Part shown: piece by piece, positions 4,669-12,736 of the stretch
Layout: every line of letters starts with the position of its first letter
How positions within the stretch are numbered: the stretch's first letter is position 1
IMG/VR virus record: IMGVR_UViG_3300048925_000659
Coordinates: 1 to 29,481 of that record
Origin: a virus
Direction: 5' to 3' (one strand)
DNA: 29,481 nt
Notes under the pieces: generated by a model
What the model was told of the DNA's origin: nothing
Seen by the model: only the letters and a program-made list of their open reading frames with translations
Databases searched by the model: none
Program-made: the position numbers and the translations under genes

Positions 4669-6205
4669 GACACTCCCGCTCAGTCGAGTGGACACGCTGG
4701 TCGATGACGTTCTCGACATCTGCGACCTGGCGAATGTCAGCTGCGATCCGTGGCAGGAGGGTGGGCTCGACGCGATCGCGTCGATCGACTCCGAGGGGCA
4801 GTGGGCGGCGACGGAGTTCGGCGTGCTGGTATCTCGCCAGCAGGGTAAGGGCAACATTCTGCTGCCCTACGAGCTCGCTCATCTGTACCTGTGGCCTCGG
4901 GCTGATGGTGCACCGAAGCTGATAGGACACACGGCGCATGAGGGTGCGACGGCGCGTGAGGCGTTCCGCCGCGCTCGTCGAACGATCCTTGCGTCCCCGA
5001 TTCTCCGCGCCGAGCTGGTCGGCGGGGGCAAGCAGACCGCGCAGGGCGTCACCGGCATCTCGACCGGGAATGGCAACTGGGCGATCGAACTCAAGAACGG
5101 CAACCGGCTGGTGTTCTTCACCCGCACCGGTTCGGCCGGTGTTGGCATCTCGTTCGACGTGCTGATCGTCGATGAAGCGCAGCATTCACCGCTGAGCATT
5201 CTCGAGGCGCTGCTGCCGGCGACGGACGCGAGCCCGAACAAGCAGGTACTGTTCACCGGCACTGTGCCGAAGGAAGACCAGGACGGCGAATACTTCGAGG
5301 GACTGCGTGATCGCGGACGCAAGGGCGGGTTCGAGCGCACAGGCTGGATCGAGCACACTCCGATCGGTTCAGATGATCCGGACACGGCAGAGCGGATAGA
5401 CCTCGGCAATCCGCAAGTGTGGCGTCAGGGAAACCCTGGACTTGGGATCCGCCTCGCATGGAAGACCGTCGAGGACGACTGGGAACGGATGGGGCAGACG
5501 AACCCGGAAGCGTTCGCTCGCCAACGGCTTTCGATCTGGCCGAGTCGCCGTGCCGTCGTCGCCGAGTCGCTCTCCGACATCGACATGGACGCGTGGAACC
5601 ACCAAGCAGACGATGACGCGGCCGTCGTCGGAGACGGCGTGGTGCTGTCACTCGCTCTCGGTCGTGGTGGTCAGTTCGCGACCATCTGCAAGGCTGTCCG
5701 GTTCGACTCCGACTCGATCGCGGTTGAGCATCACATGACCGAGGCCGGCACCCGTTGGGTGGCGGGTGATCTGAAGGCGCTGAAGGAAGAGCTCGGGAAC
5801 GCGTTGGTCGTGCTGGACGCGAAGAACGCTGCTCCGGTGATTTCGTCACTCGAGGCCGCGGGGGTCAAGTACCTGTCGATGAACATCGACGAACTCGCTG
5901 CGTCGCATGCGCTGTTCATCGAGCACGTGAACGCGGGGATGGTGCCGCACCGTCCGCAGGAGGAAGTGACGAAGTCGTTGCAGTTCGCGACGACTCGGAA
6001 CGTCGGCCGCGCGGGGATGACGTGGGAGCAGTCGGACCCGAAGAAGCCCGTGACCATGGCGCTGGGTGTGACGTGGGCGCACTGGGGTGTCTTGAAGTCT
6101 GAGGCGACGCCGAAAAAGGTCATTGTCCCGCCGCCTCCGCCGCGTCAGTTCGCGCGTGAAAGCAGCAGCTCCGAGGGTCCGAACATTCGCACCATCCAGT
6201 TCTGA
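4613..6205 (+). CDS. Terminase large subunit
   Basis: A 530-residue packaging ATPase/nuclease starting at TTG 4613 with AAGGAG seven bases upstream, inside the 3' end of the small subunit gene. Walker A-like SRQQGKG at residues 74-80, Walker B VLIVDEAQ at 183-190, and a coupling-motif-like LFTGTVP at about 224-230 identify the ATPase half. The C-terminal half has the layout of the RNase H-like nuclease: strand VVLSLALGRGGQFAT, strand LVVLDAKNAAPV, and the terminal helix VTMALGVTWAHWG. Of the usual acidic triad only the middle Asp (VVLD) is plain; the first and third positions appear substituted (see findings). Length is normal for the HK97/lambdoid-type family. It supplies force for genome packaging at the portal. 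Confidence 0.93.
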   Translation: MPTNSPPLELLGLQEPRVRTLPLSRVDTLVDDVLDICDLANVSCDPWQEGGLDAIASIDSEGQWAATEFGVLVSRQQGKGNILLPYELAHLYLWPRADGAPKLIGHTAHEGATAREAFRRARRTILASPILRAELVGGGKQTAQGVTGISTGNGNWAIELKNGNRLVFFTRTGSAGVGISFDVLIVDEAQHSPLSILEALLPATDASPNKQVLFTGTVPKEDQDGEYFEGLRDRGRKGGFERTGWIEHTPIGSDDPDTAERIDLGNPQVWRQGNPGLGIRLAWKTVEDDWERMGQTNPEAFARQRLSIWPSRRAVVAESLSDIDMDAWNHQADDDAAVVGDGVVLSLALGRGGQFATICKAVRFDSDSIAVEHHMTEAGTRWVAGDLKALKEELGNALVVLDAKNAAPVISSLEAAGVKYLSMNIDELAASHALFIEHVNAGMVPHRPQEEVTKSLQFATTRNVGRAGMTWEQSDPKKPVTMALGVTWAHWGVLKSEATPKKVIVPPPPPRQFARESSSSEGPNIRTIQF

Positions 6206-6218
6206 GAAGGAGGCCCGC

Positions 6219-7487
6219 GTGACTGAGACCGGATACCAGGCCGACAAGGGACTGCGCGGGTGGGGTTCGATCGTTGCTGAGACGCACGAGACCAACCCGG
6301 ACATGATGTGGCCGCAGGCCAACGACGTCTATGACCGGATGCGACGTGAAGACCCGCAGGTGAAGTCGGTCATTCGAGCCGTCACGCTGCCGATCCTCCG
6401 CACCGACTGGGTCATCGACGGCACTGGCTGCCGGGACGAGGTCGTGGAGCAGCTGGCCGCTGACTTGGGTCTGGGGGTCAAGGGCAAGCCGGTGAGTGCG
6501 CCGCTGCGCACGAAGGGTCGATTCTCATGGAAGGAGCACCTGCGGCTTGCTCTGCTGGAGCTCGTGTACGGGCACTCGGTGTTCGAGCAGGTGTACTCGA
6601 TCGACGAATCCGGACGCTCGCACATCGCGAAGCTCGCATGGCGCCCCCCGCGCACGATCTCCGACTTCGACGTCGCCGATGATGGCGGGCTGATTGCGAT
6701 CGAGCAGTACGGCATCGCCGGCAAGCCGAAGGTACGCATCCCTGTCGATCGTCTCGTGGTGTACGTGAACGAGCGGGAGGGCGCGAACTGGGTAGGGGAG
6801 TCTCTGCTGCGCGCGGCCTACAAGATGTTCATCTTGAAGGATCGTGTGCTGCGACTCCAAGCTCTCACCGCCGAACGCAACGGTCTTGGCATGCCGCTGT
6901 TCACCGCCCCGCCCATCCCGGAGGGGATGGAGCCTGATGATGCGCTGAAGTGGGTCGACGCGCAGATCGCTGCCGGCGAGGCGATCGCGAAGGAAGCCCG
7001 CTCCGGCGATGACTCTGGCGCCGCGGTGGCGAACGGCGCGAACCTCGATTTCAAGGGCGTGACTGGGAAGCTCCCCGACACTGAGGGGCCGATCCGCTAC
7101 TACGACGAGCAGATCGCTCGCGCGGTGCTCGCGCACTTCCTGAACCTCGGAACCGAGACCGGATCGTGGGCGCTCGGGTCCACGTTCGCGAACTTCTTCA
7201 CCGACTCGCTCAATGCGGTCGCTCAGCACATCGCGGACGTGTTCAACCAGCACGTCATCGAGGACTGGGTCGACGACAACTGGGGCACGTCGGAGCCCGC
7301 GCCGCGCATCGTGCCGGTCGCGATCGGCGAGCAGCAGCAGGTCACGGCTGAGGCGATCAAGCTCCTCATCGAGTGCGGCGCTGTCGAAGTGGATGAACCG
7401 TTCCTCGCGTGGGTGCGCGACAAGTTCGGCATGCCTGTTGCCGATGAGACGACGACGAAGACCGCTCCGGTCAAGGAGGCAGCATGA
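6219..7487 (+). CDS. Portal protein (DUF935 / Mu gp29-like)
   Basis: A 422-residue protein starting at GTG 6219 behind GAAGGAGG; open frame further upstream lies inside the terminase and is not used. The N-terminal part (MMWPQANDVYDRMRREDPQV, then VIRAVTLPILRTDWVI) and the C-terminal element beginning DEQIARAVLAHFLNLG and running to the ALGSTFANFFTDSLN helix match the DUF935 portal family. The portal forms the dodecameric ring at one capsid vertex through which DNA enters and leaves. The Lys/Thr-rich tail after residue 405 overlaps the start of the protease gene by four bases. Confidence 0.9.
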   Translation: MTETGYQADKGLRGWGSIVAETHETNPDMMWPQANDVYDRMRREDPQVKSVIRAVTLPILRTDWVIDGTGCRDEVVEQLAADLGLGVKGKPVSAPLRTKGRFSWKEHLRLALLELVYGHSVFEQVYSIDESGRSHIAKLAWRPPRTISDFDVADDGGLIAIEQYGIAGKPKVRIPVDRLVVYVNEREGANWVGESLLRAAYKMFILKDRVLRLQALTAERNGLGMPLFTAPPIPEGMEPDDALKWVDAQIAAGEAIAKEARSGDDSGAAVANGANLDFKGVTGKLPDTEGPIRYYDEQIARAVLAHFLNLGTETGSWALGSTFANFFTDSLNAVAQHIADVFNQHVIEDWVDDNWGTSEPAPRIVPVAIGEQQQVTAEAIKLLIECGAVEVDEPFLAWVRDKFGMPVADETTTKTAPVKEAA

Positions 7488-8740
7488 ATCAGCTCGCGAA
7501 GAGCCCGCATCGGTTCTGGGGTGAGAAGCCGCTGCCGAAGTCGAAGGCTGAGTTCTTCGACGCGGTGACGATGCCCGCCCCGGTAGGAGAGGGAACGGTC
7601 GCCACGATCCGCATGTACGGGCCGATCGACTCGTGGGGTGGCTTCTGGGGCATCTCCACGAAGGACGTCGGGCAGGTGCTCGACGCGCTGCCGGATTCGG
7701 TATCGCAGATCATCCTGCGGATCAACTCGCCCGGTGGCGAGGTGTTCGAGGGTGTCTCGATCCTGAACATGCTCCGCGCGCATAAGGCGAAGGTCACCGC
7801 AGTCGTGGATGGTCTCGCCGCCTCCGCGGCGTCGGTGATCGTCGCCGGGTGTGACGAGGCGGTCATGTCTCCCGCAACGCAGATGATGATCCACTCTCCG
7901 TGGACGTTCACGCTCGGCAACGCTGCTGAACTCCGCAAGGACGCCGACCGGCTCGACGGGATCGAAGCGTCCCTGATCGAGATCTACCAGGCGAAGGCCG
8001 GCGACAAGGACTGGCCCGCTCTGCTCGCTGAGGAGACGTGGTACACCGCGCCTCAGGCCGTGGAGGCCGGGCTCGCTGACCGTGTCGACGTGGTCCCCGA
8101 CGCGGGAGATGCGGAGACCGTCGGCGAGGAAGAGCCCGTGATCGTCGTCGTACCCCTCGAGGGCGAAGACGAGGACTCAGCGCGCATCACCCAGATCGCG
8201 GCGTTCAGCCGCGCACACAAGCTCCCGAGCTCGTCCGAGCCGGGTGACCCCAACCAGAAGGAGGAGCTCACCGTGAGCGACACCATCAAGGCTGGTCTCC
8301 GCGAGCGGCTCGGCGTGACCGATGCCGATGCTTCGGACGAGACGCTGCTCGCAGCGCTCGACGAGGCGCTCAACGAGCAGGCAGAACCCACCGACGCGCC
8401 GGCTGCTCTGCCGGAGGGCGCGATCATCGTCGATAAGGCCGCGTACGAGGAGACGAAGCGCAAGGCCGAGGCCGGTCAGAAGGCCATGGACGCGATCGAC
8501 AAGAAGCGCCGCGACGACATCATCATCGACGCGCTCAAGGCCGGACGCATCGCGTCCGAGTCGAAGGACACGTGGCGCACGCAGCTCGACAAGGACGAGG
8601 ACGGGATCACGAAGATCCTCGCATCCCTTCCCGCCAGCGGAGCGGTCCCGGTCACCGAGATCGGACACTCCGACACCCTGAACGGTTCCGACGAGGCGCT
8701 GTACTCGTCGGCGTTCCCGACCGAGGAGGTGGCTCGATGA
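7484..8740 (+). CDS. Capsid maturation protease (ClpP/S14-like) with C-terminal scaffold domain
   Basis: A 418-residue protein. Residues about 38-205 form a ClpP-like serine peptidase domain: INSPGGEVFEG (oxyanion region), catalytic Ser114 in GLAASAASVI, catalytic His137 in MMIHSPW; the third residue is less clear, with acidic EE at about 183-184 before TWYTAPQAVEAGLADRV. After an acidic linker (about 205-260) comes a Glu/Lys-rich helical region (about 265-418) typical of a scaffold. The protease cleaves scaffold and capsid subunits in the prohead. A strong internal start lies at the junction (separate entry). ATG 7484 overlaps the portal stop; its end overlaps the decoration gene. Confidence 0.9.
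   Translation: MNQLAKSPHRFWGEKPLPKSKAEFFDAVTMPAPVGEGTVATIRMYGPIDSWGGFWGISTKDVGQVLDALPDSVSQIILRINSPGGEVFEGVSILNMLRAHKAKVTAVVDGLAASAASVIVAGCDEAVMSPATQMMIHSPWTFTLGNAAELRKDADRLDGIEASLIEIYQAKAGDKDWPALLAEETWYTAPQAVEAGLADRVDVVPDAGDAETVGEEEPVIVVVPLEGEDEDSARITQIAAFSRAHKLPSSSEPGDPNQKEELTVSDTIKAGLRERLGVTDADASDETLLAALDEALNEQAEPTDAPAALPEGAIIVDKAAYEETKRKAEAGQKAMDAIDKKRRDDIIIDALKAGRIASESKDTWRTQLDKDEDGITKILASLPASGAVPVTEIGHSDTLNGSDEALYSSAFPTEEVAR
8273..8740 (+). CDS. Nested scaffold protein from an internal in-frame start
   Basis: Within the protease gene, AAGGAGGAG (8258-8266) stands six bases before an in-frame GTG at 8273, exactly where the peptidase domain and acidic linker end. The product would be 155 residues, VSDTIKAGLRERLGV at its start, predominantly helical and charged, as expected of a free scaffold. 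The arrangement is the same in principle as lambda C/Nu3, where scaffold is made in excess from an in-frame start inside the protease gene. Expression is inferred from the ribosome site only. Confidence 0.6.
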   Translation: MSDTIKAGLRERLGVTDADASDETLLAALDEALNEQAEPTDAPAALPEGAIIVDKAAYEETKRKAEAGQKAMDAIDKKRRDDIIIDALKAGRIASESKDTWRTQLDKDEDGITKILASLPASGAVPVTEIGHSDTLNGSDEALYSSAFPTEEVAR

Positions 8741-9102
8741 GCGACTACACCCCCCGCCACACGCCCGGAACGGCCGTCACCTTCTCCGCTTCAGCGGACG
8801 TGACCGGTGGCCGTCTCGTGCTCGCGTCCGGCGCGAAGACCGTGGCTCCAGCCACGCTCGACGCGGCGAACGTGGTCGGTGTCGCAGGCTTCGACGTGAA
8901 GTCCGGCGATCCCGTCACAGTCTTCCCCCGCCCCACCGGAGTGCACGCTCTCGTCGCGGGCGGCGCCATCGCTGCCGGCGCGAAGGTCGTCGCCGGAGCG
9001 GCTGGGAAGGTCGTCACCATCGGATCGAACACGAACCCCATCGGGATCGCGCTCGAAGCCGCCGCCGCCGACCTCGACGTCATTGACGTCCTGTTCATCT
9101 GA
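8737..9102 (+). CDS. Capsid decoration protein (DUF2190-like)
   Basis: A 121-residue, Ala/Gly/Val-rich beta protein. TPGTAVTFSASADVTGGRLV followed by VVGVAGFDVKSGDPVTVF and an Ala/Gly-rich AGAKVVAGAAGKVV is the usual pattern of DUF2190 proteins encoded between protease and major capsid genes. Such proteins bind the outside of the capsid and stabilise it. ATG overlaps the protease stop, with GAGGAGG upstream; the longer open frame upstream belongs to the protease region. Confidence 0.75.
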   Translation: MSDYTPRHTPGTAVTFSASADVTGGRLVLASGAKTVAPATLDAANVVGVAGFDVKSGDPVTVFPRPTGVHALVAGGAIAAGAKVVAGAAGKVVTIGSNTNPIGIALEAAAADLDVIDVLFI

Positions 9103-9116
9103 GGAGAAGAACCGAC

Positions 9117-10037
9117 ATGGCGTCGTACACCTACCCCACCCCGGCACCCGTCGGGGATCTCACCGCCGCGCAGATCCAGACGCTCCTGGGCAACCAGAAC
9201 GTCATCGCGCGGCGCATCGCCGACATCACGAAGATGGGCTTCGTCGGCGACTTCCTGCTCTCGCAGCGACTCGTCGCGAACGCGGGCGGCGTGTTCTACG
9301 AGACCGGTGAGTCCGCGTTCGCCCCCGAGGCGTCCGCGGTCGTCACCCCCGGCTCCGAGTACCCCAACGTGCTCCTGCCCGAGGGCGTCATCGCTGGCGC
9401 CGCCGTGCAGAAGCGCGGTCTCGGCACCGAGATCACGGACGAGAAGATCAAGCAGCGCGGCATGTCCGTCGTGACCGGTGCTCTCAACAAGCTCGGCAAC
9501 ACGGTCATCCGCGACGTCGACCAGCTCGCCATGGCTGTCATCGCCGCGAAGGTCACCACGACGTTCGCGTCCCCCGGTGGCACCTGGGACTCGGCAGGCA
9601 AGATCGTCCGCGCGCTCGAGGCCGCACGTCAGACCCGCGCCGACCTCGGCATGGGCTACGACCTCAGCACGGTCGTGCTGTCCCCGGATGACTGGGCCAA
9701 CGTGCTCGGCATCCTCGTCGACAAGAACGCGTTCCCCCGCGAGAACGGCAACCCGATCGTCACCGGCAACCTGCCGCGCGAGGCGTTCGGGTTCACGTTC
9801 GTGACCACGCCGTACTACACGGGCGACCCGCTGCTCATCGACCGTGACGCTCTCGGAGGCATGGCCGACGAGAACCTCGAGTCGCCCGACTGGTCCAGCT
9901 ACGGCGGCTCGAACGTCGAGGCGCAGCGTGAGCGCGGCACGGGCAAGGACAAGTGGATCGTACGTGCTCGTCGCGTCACTGTCCCGATCGTCCTTGAGCC
10001 GCTGGCCGGCGTCACCATCACGGGAACGGGGCTCTGA
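9117..10037 (+). CDS. Major capsid protein (HK97 fold)
   Basis: A 306-residue protein with GAGGAGAAG upstream of ATG 9117. The N-terminal helices (LTAAQIQTLLGNQNVIARRI) precede an E-loop/spine-like region, then LSPDDWANVLGILVDKNAFP and the P-domain strand GFTFVTTPYYTGDPLLID, typical of HK97-fold capsid proteins of actinophages. No long scaffold extension at the N-terminus, agreeing with a separate scaffold encoded upstream. It builds the icosahedral shell. Position after protease and decoration genes supports the call. Confidence 0.9.
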   Translation: MASYTYPTPAPVGDLTAAQIQTLLGNQNVIARRIADITKMGFVGDFLLSQRLVANAGGVFYETGESAFAPEASAVVTPGSEYPNVLLPEGVIAGAAVQKRGLGTEITDEKIKQRGMSVVTGALNKLGNTVIRDVDQLAMAVIAAKVTTTFASPGGTWDSAGKIVRALEAARQTRADLGMGYDLSTVVLSPDDWANVLGILVDKNAFPRENGNPIVTGNLPREAFGFTFVTTPYYTGDPLLIDRDALGGMADENLESPDWSSYGGSNVEAQRERGTGKDKWIVRARRVTVPIVLEPLAGVTITGTGL

Positions 10038-10039
10038 TC

Positions 10040-10207
10040 ATGGCTCAGTTCCGAGTGACCGGTGCCGTCGCTGTCGTGCGTGGTGAGAACAAGTCCGAGC
10101 GGTACCTCTACCGGGGCGCCGAGTTCAGCGACGAGGGCCTCGACGGCGAGAACGTGAAGCACCTGCTCGCGATCAAGCTGATCGAGAAGGTCGACGTCAA
10201 GAAGTGA
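10040..10207 (+). CDS. Small head protein of unknown role
   Basis: A 55-residue protein: MAQFRVTGAVAVVRGENKSE at the N-terminus, then RYLYRGAEF and a helical, Lys-rich end LLAIKLIEKVDVKK. It begins two bases after the capsid stop. Short proteins of this type, a small beta barrel with a C-terminal helix, commonly sit between capsid and connector genes in siphoviruses and may be head-associated. It is too short for a firm family call. Confidence 0.7.
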   Translation: MAQFRVTGAVAVVRGENKSERYLYRGAEFSDEGLDGENVKHLLAIKLIEKVDVKK

Positions 10208-10223
10208 CCGAGGGGGCGATGGA

Positions 10224-10574
10224 GTGATCACTCACTACGATTTCCCGGATCTTGATGAGGATGTGGCGCGACGGTTGATCGTCGCGGCACGCTCCATCGC
10301 CCCCTGCATCGACTCCTTCGCGCAGGACTCGGAGGAGCAGAAGAACGCGATCGCGATCATGCGGGGCGTTCTCGAAGACTCGCCGGAGGATCGGCGTGTG
10401 AAGACGCAGCGGATCGGTTCCGCCGCTGTTGAGTATTGGAACCCGGCGACGTGGCTGCCGGAGGATCGGGCGAGCCTGCGTTCGCTGTGCACTGGGTCGC
10501 AGGGACTGGGACTGCCGCGGGGGAGTTTCCCCAAGGAGCGGCCGATCAGCCGCCTGTGGCGGGAGACGTACTGA
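10224..10574 (+). CDS. Head-tail adaptor (connector) protein
   Basis: A 116-residue protein from GTG 10224, with GAGGGGGCGATGGAG upstream. It is helical at the N-terminus (DEDVARRLIVAARSIAPCI) with a downstream ribbon, in the slot immediately after the capsid block occupied by gp6/gp15-like head-completion adaptors that dock under the portal. Identity is from position, length and helical character. The stop overlaps the next ATG (TGATG). Confidence 0.65.
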   Translation: MITHYDFPDLDEDVARRLIVAARSIAPCIDSFAQDSEEQKNAIAIMRGVLEDSPEDRRVKTQRIGSAAVEYWNPATWLPEDRASLRSLCTGSQGLGLPRGSFPKERPISRLWRETY

Positions 10575-10927
10575 TGCGGTTCAAGCATGGCCGCACCGTC
10601 TACCGGATCCGCGCCGGCCTGGTGAACAACCCGCGTTCGGGTGATGTTCGCAGCGACTGGACGAATCCGGACGTTCTGGAGATCCCGCGGGCGTTCATCG
10701 CCCAGACGTCTACGTCTCTGCTGGGCGGTGTGGATCGGCAGCAGGCGGCGGAGTCGAAGTCGCTGTTCTGCGAGGGAACGGTCGACGTTCAGAAGGGCGA
10801 TCGGATCCGGGATGGTCTCGACGGGCCGCTGTACACGATCGACGGCATCCCGCCGGCCGCGGACACGAATCCATTCACCGGGTGGACGCCGCCGAGAGAG
10901 ATCCCGCTGACCCGATACGTCGGCTGA
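10574..10927 (+). CDS. Head closure / stopper protein
   Basis: A 117-residue beta-rich protein. RYKHG-like opening MRFKHGRTVYRIRAG, central GTVDVQKGDRIRDG and YTIDGIPP resemble the small beta-barrel stopper (SPP1 gp16-like) family, where V-x-x-G-D-R-I marks a barrel strand. ATG 10574 overlaps the upstream stop; the longer frame upstream lies in the adaptor gene. It would seal the connector after packaging and form the tail docking surface. Confidence 0.65.
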   Translation: MRFKHGRTVYRIRAGLVNNPRSGDVRSDWTNPDVLEIPRAFIAQTSTSLLGGVDRQQAAESKSLFCEGTVDVQKGDRIRDGLDGPLYTIDGIPPAADTNPFTGWTPPREIPLTRYVG

Positions 10928-10941
10928 GAGAGGTGGTCGTC

Positions 10942-11232
10942 ATGGCTCGAAGGGGCGACACGACCATCCAGTTCAACGAAGCCTTCTTCGCGTCAGCGAT
11001 GCGGCAGCCGACGGTGGAGCAGCTGACCGACGCTGCGGCGCAACGGGCTGAGAACGCGGCGAAGGCGAACGCTCCCCGAGACACGGAAGCCTACGTGGAC
11101 GGGATCCACATCGAGCACCACGAATCCCGGTACCGCCGCACCTCCCGGGTAGTCGGTTCCGATCCGAAGACTCTGCTCATCGAGAGCAAGACGGGTAACC
11201 TCGCCCGCGCTCTGAAAGCGGCGAAGCAGTGA
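10942..11232 (+). CDS. HK97 gp10-like tail component
   Basis: A 96-residue protein: after MARRGDTTIQFNEAF comes an Ala-rich helix (VEQLTDAAAQRAENAAKANAP), then the phrase PRDTEAYVDGI and a basic strand, as in the HK97 gp10/minor tail family located between the stopper and tail terminator. ATG 10942 has GAGAGAGGTGG upstream. The stop overlaps the following GTG (GTGA). Function: tail completion at the head-proximal end, by family and position. Confidence 0.65.
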   Translation: MARRGDTTIQFNEAFFASAMRQPTVEQLTDAAAQRAENAAKANAPRDTEAYVDGIHIEHHESRYRRTSRVVGSDPKTLLIESKTGNLARALKAAKQ

Positions 11233-11648
11233 GGGTCACGCCGCCGGACGTGGAGTTGTGGCTCATCGAACACGTTCGGGCTGTGGCTGCCGATGAGGGC
11301 AAGAACGTTGACGTCATGGCGGTCGAGCCGGACCGACTTGAGCTGGAGTTGGCGCGTCCTCTGATCGTGATCCGTGACGACTCCGGCTCGCGACTCGACC
11401 ACACGACTTTCGATCGATCCGTTGGAGCGAGCGTGCTCGGCGGGTCGAAGAACGACCCCGAGGATGTCATCACGTTGTCGCGGTGGCTGGCGGGGGTGCT
11501 GTTCGATCTTGATCTTCCGCTGACCGATGGGTGCCCCATCGCGGCGGTCGTACCCGATGGCTGCAACGGACCCTATGCCGTTGCGGAATCCCTCGACGTG
11601 GCGCGCCGCTACTTGACGGCTCAGTACGTCGTCACCGGCTCCTGGTGA
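11229..11648 (+). CDS. Tail terminator protein
   Basis: A 139-residue protein from GTG 11229, coupled to the previous gene. Its alpha/beta layout (VELWLIEHVRAVAADE helix; PLIVIRDDSGSRLD strand-turn; a long helix LSRWLAGVLFDL; C-terminal helix VARRYLTAQYVVTG) and its position directly before the major tail gene fit the gpU/tail-terminator family, which caps the tail tube at the head-proximal end. Confidence 0.7.
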   Translation: MRVTPPDVELWLIEHVRAVAADEGKNVDVMAVEPDRLELELARPLIVIRDDSGSRLDHTTFDRSVGASVLGGSKNDPEDVITLSRWLAGVLFDLDLPLTDGCPIAAVVPDGCNGPYAVAESLDVARRYLTAQYVVTGSW

Positions 11649-11692
11649 GCCACCACCTATGAGACCCGCGTCGCGGGAGAAGGAGAAAGACC

Positions 11693-12265
11693 ATGGCGGC
11701 AGACAGCCAGGGGAACGATCTCGACGCCGTCGGCGTCCCCATCACCGGCCTCGCGGCGTTCGCGCCCGTGGCCTCCGGAAACGTCATCGAGAAGGAAGAC
11801 CTCGGCGCTTCGCCGCTCGTTCTTCCCGTCGCGGCGAAGCGCCTCGGCCTGTTCAAGGTCGACGGCGGTCCCGCGCCGTCGCGCGACACGGGCGACGCGA
11901 TCGAGTTCTTCCAGAAGGGTTACACGCTGGCCGGCGACGGCACGCGCGGCGTGGTGATCACTCTCGCGGAGCAGAACGCGGACGTGCAGGCGCTGCTCGA
12001 GGGTGCTGAGCACGACGCGAACGGTGTCATCGAGGTGTCGTCCTCGCTTCCCGACAACCGCTTCATCCTCTACACCGTGACGCGCTACCGCAACGGCTGG
12101 GAGAAGCGTCAGGAGGGCGTCGCGTCGATCACGTCGATCGAGCCCGACCAGCAGACTCGCGGCGAGGTCGAGGGTGCGGCGGTCACGTTCACGTGGCAGG
12201 AGGATCCGCTGTTCAACGATGCGCCCTTCTGGCAGTGGACCGGAACCCCCGGCACCACTCCCTGA
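11693..12265 (+). CDS. Major tail protein (tail tube)
   Basis: A 190-residue beta-rich protein starting MAADSQGNDLDAVGVPITGL; includes GYTLAGDGTRGVVITLAEQN and the closing strand AAVTFTWQEDPLFNDAPFW, the usual N- and C-terminal strands of siphovirus tube proteins of actinophages. GGAGAAGGAGAAAG lies upstream of ATG 11693, a strong site for a highly expressed gene. A large hairpin follows it. Position between tail terminator and tail chaperones supports the assignment. Confidence 0.85.
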   Translation: MAADSQGNDLDAVGVPITGLAAFAPVASGNVIEKEDLGASPLVLPVAAKRLGLFKVDGGPAPSRDTGDAIEFFQKGYTLAGDGTRGVVITLAEQNADVQALLEGAEHDANGVIEVSSSLPDNRFILYTVTRYRNGWEKRQEGVASITSIEPDQQTRGEVEGAAVTFTWQEDPLFNDAPFWQWTGTPGTTP

Positions 12266-12274
12266 CATCAGGCC

Positions 12275-12311
12275 GGCTGGCTGGGGTGCTATCGGGTCAC
12301 CCCAGCCAGCC
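12275..12311 (+). terminator. Perfect 14-bp hairpin after the major tail gene
   Basis: Arms 12275-12288 and 12298-12311 are perfectly complementary, around the 9-base loop CTATCGGGT. No T-run follows. A partial terminator or RNA stabiliser directly after the tube gene would let the tube protein be made in large excess over the chaperones and tape measure. Confidence 0.6.
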
Positions 12312-12352
12312 TCTCAACCCGAACCCGAGAACCCCGATAGGAGATGGCCATC

Positions 12353-12736
12353 ATGGCAACCACGAAGAAGCCCGCTGCGGCGGATGCCCCGGTCGAGGAG
12401 TACGACTTCGACGGCTGGGATCAGGAGAAGGAAGACGCCGCGCTGCGGGAACTGAACGACGTGAAGCACATCATCGTCGAGCAGAGCTTCGTCGGACGGT
12501 TCGCGACCGGCGAGATCGTGAAGATCCCGCTCACCCTCAGCCTCGCCATGATCGAGGAGATCCAGGGGGAGCACGTCGACCCGATCGAACAGTTCAAGCA
12601 CCTGATCCGGGTGTTCGTGGGTGAGGAGTTCGCGGCGTCGCTTGACAGCCGCAGCCTCATCCCCGTGTCGATCATGACGGAGAAGTATTTCCGCGCGCTG
12701 CGTCGCGCGCAGGAGCTCGCCTTCCCGGAATCCTGA
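12353..12736 (+). CDS. Tail assembly chaperone (gpG-like)
   Basis: A 127-residue protein. ATG 12353 is preferred to ATG 12344, because GGAG (12340-12343) is directly against 12344 but nine bases from 12353. The protein has a disordered Lys/Ala/Glu-rich start, then beta strands (VGRFATGEIVKIPLTLSLAM) and helices ending RALRRAQELAFPES. This is the first of the two chaperone frames found between tube and tape-measure genes in nearly all siphoviruses; the chaperones coat the tape measure during tail polymerisation. Confidence 0.8.
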   Translation: MATTKKPAAADAPVEEYDFDGWDQEKEDAALRELNDVKHIIVEQSFVGRFATGEIVKIPLTLSLAMIEEIQGEHVDPIEQFKHLIRVFVGEEFAASLDSRSLIPVSIMTEKYFRALRRAQELAFPES

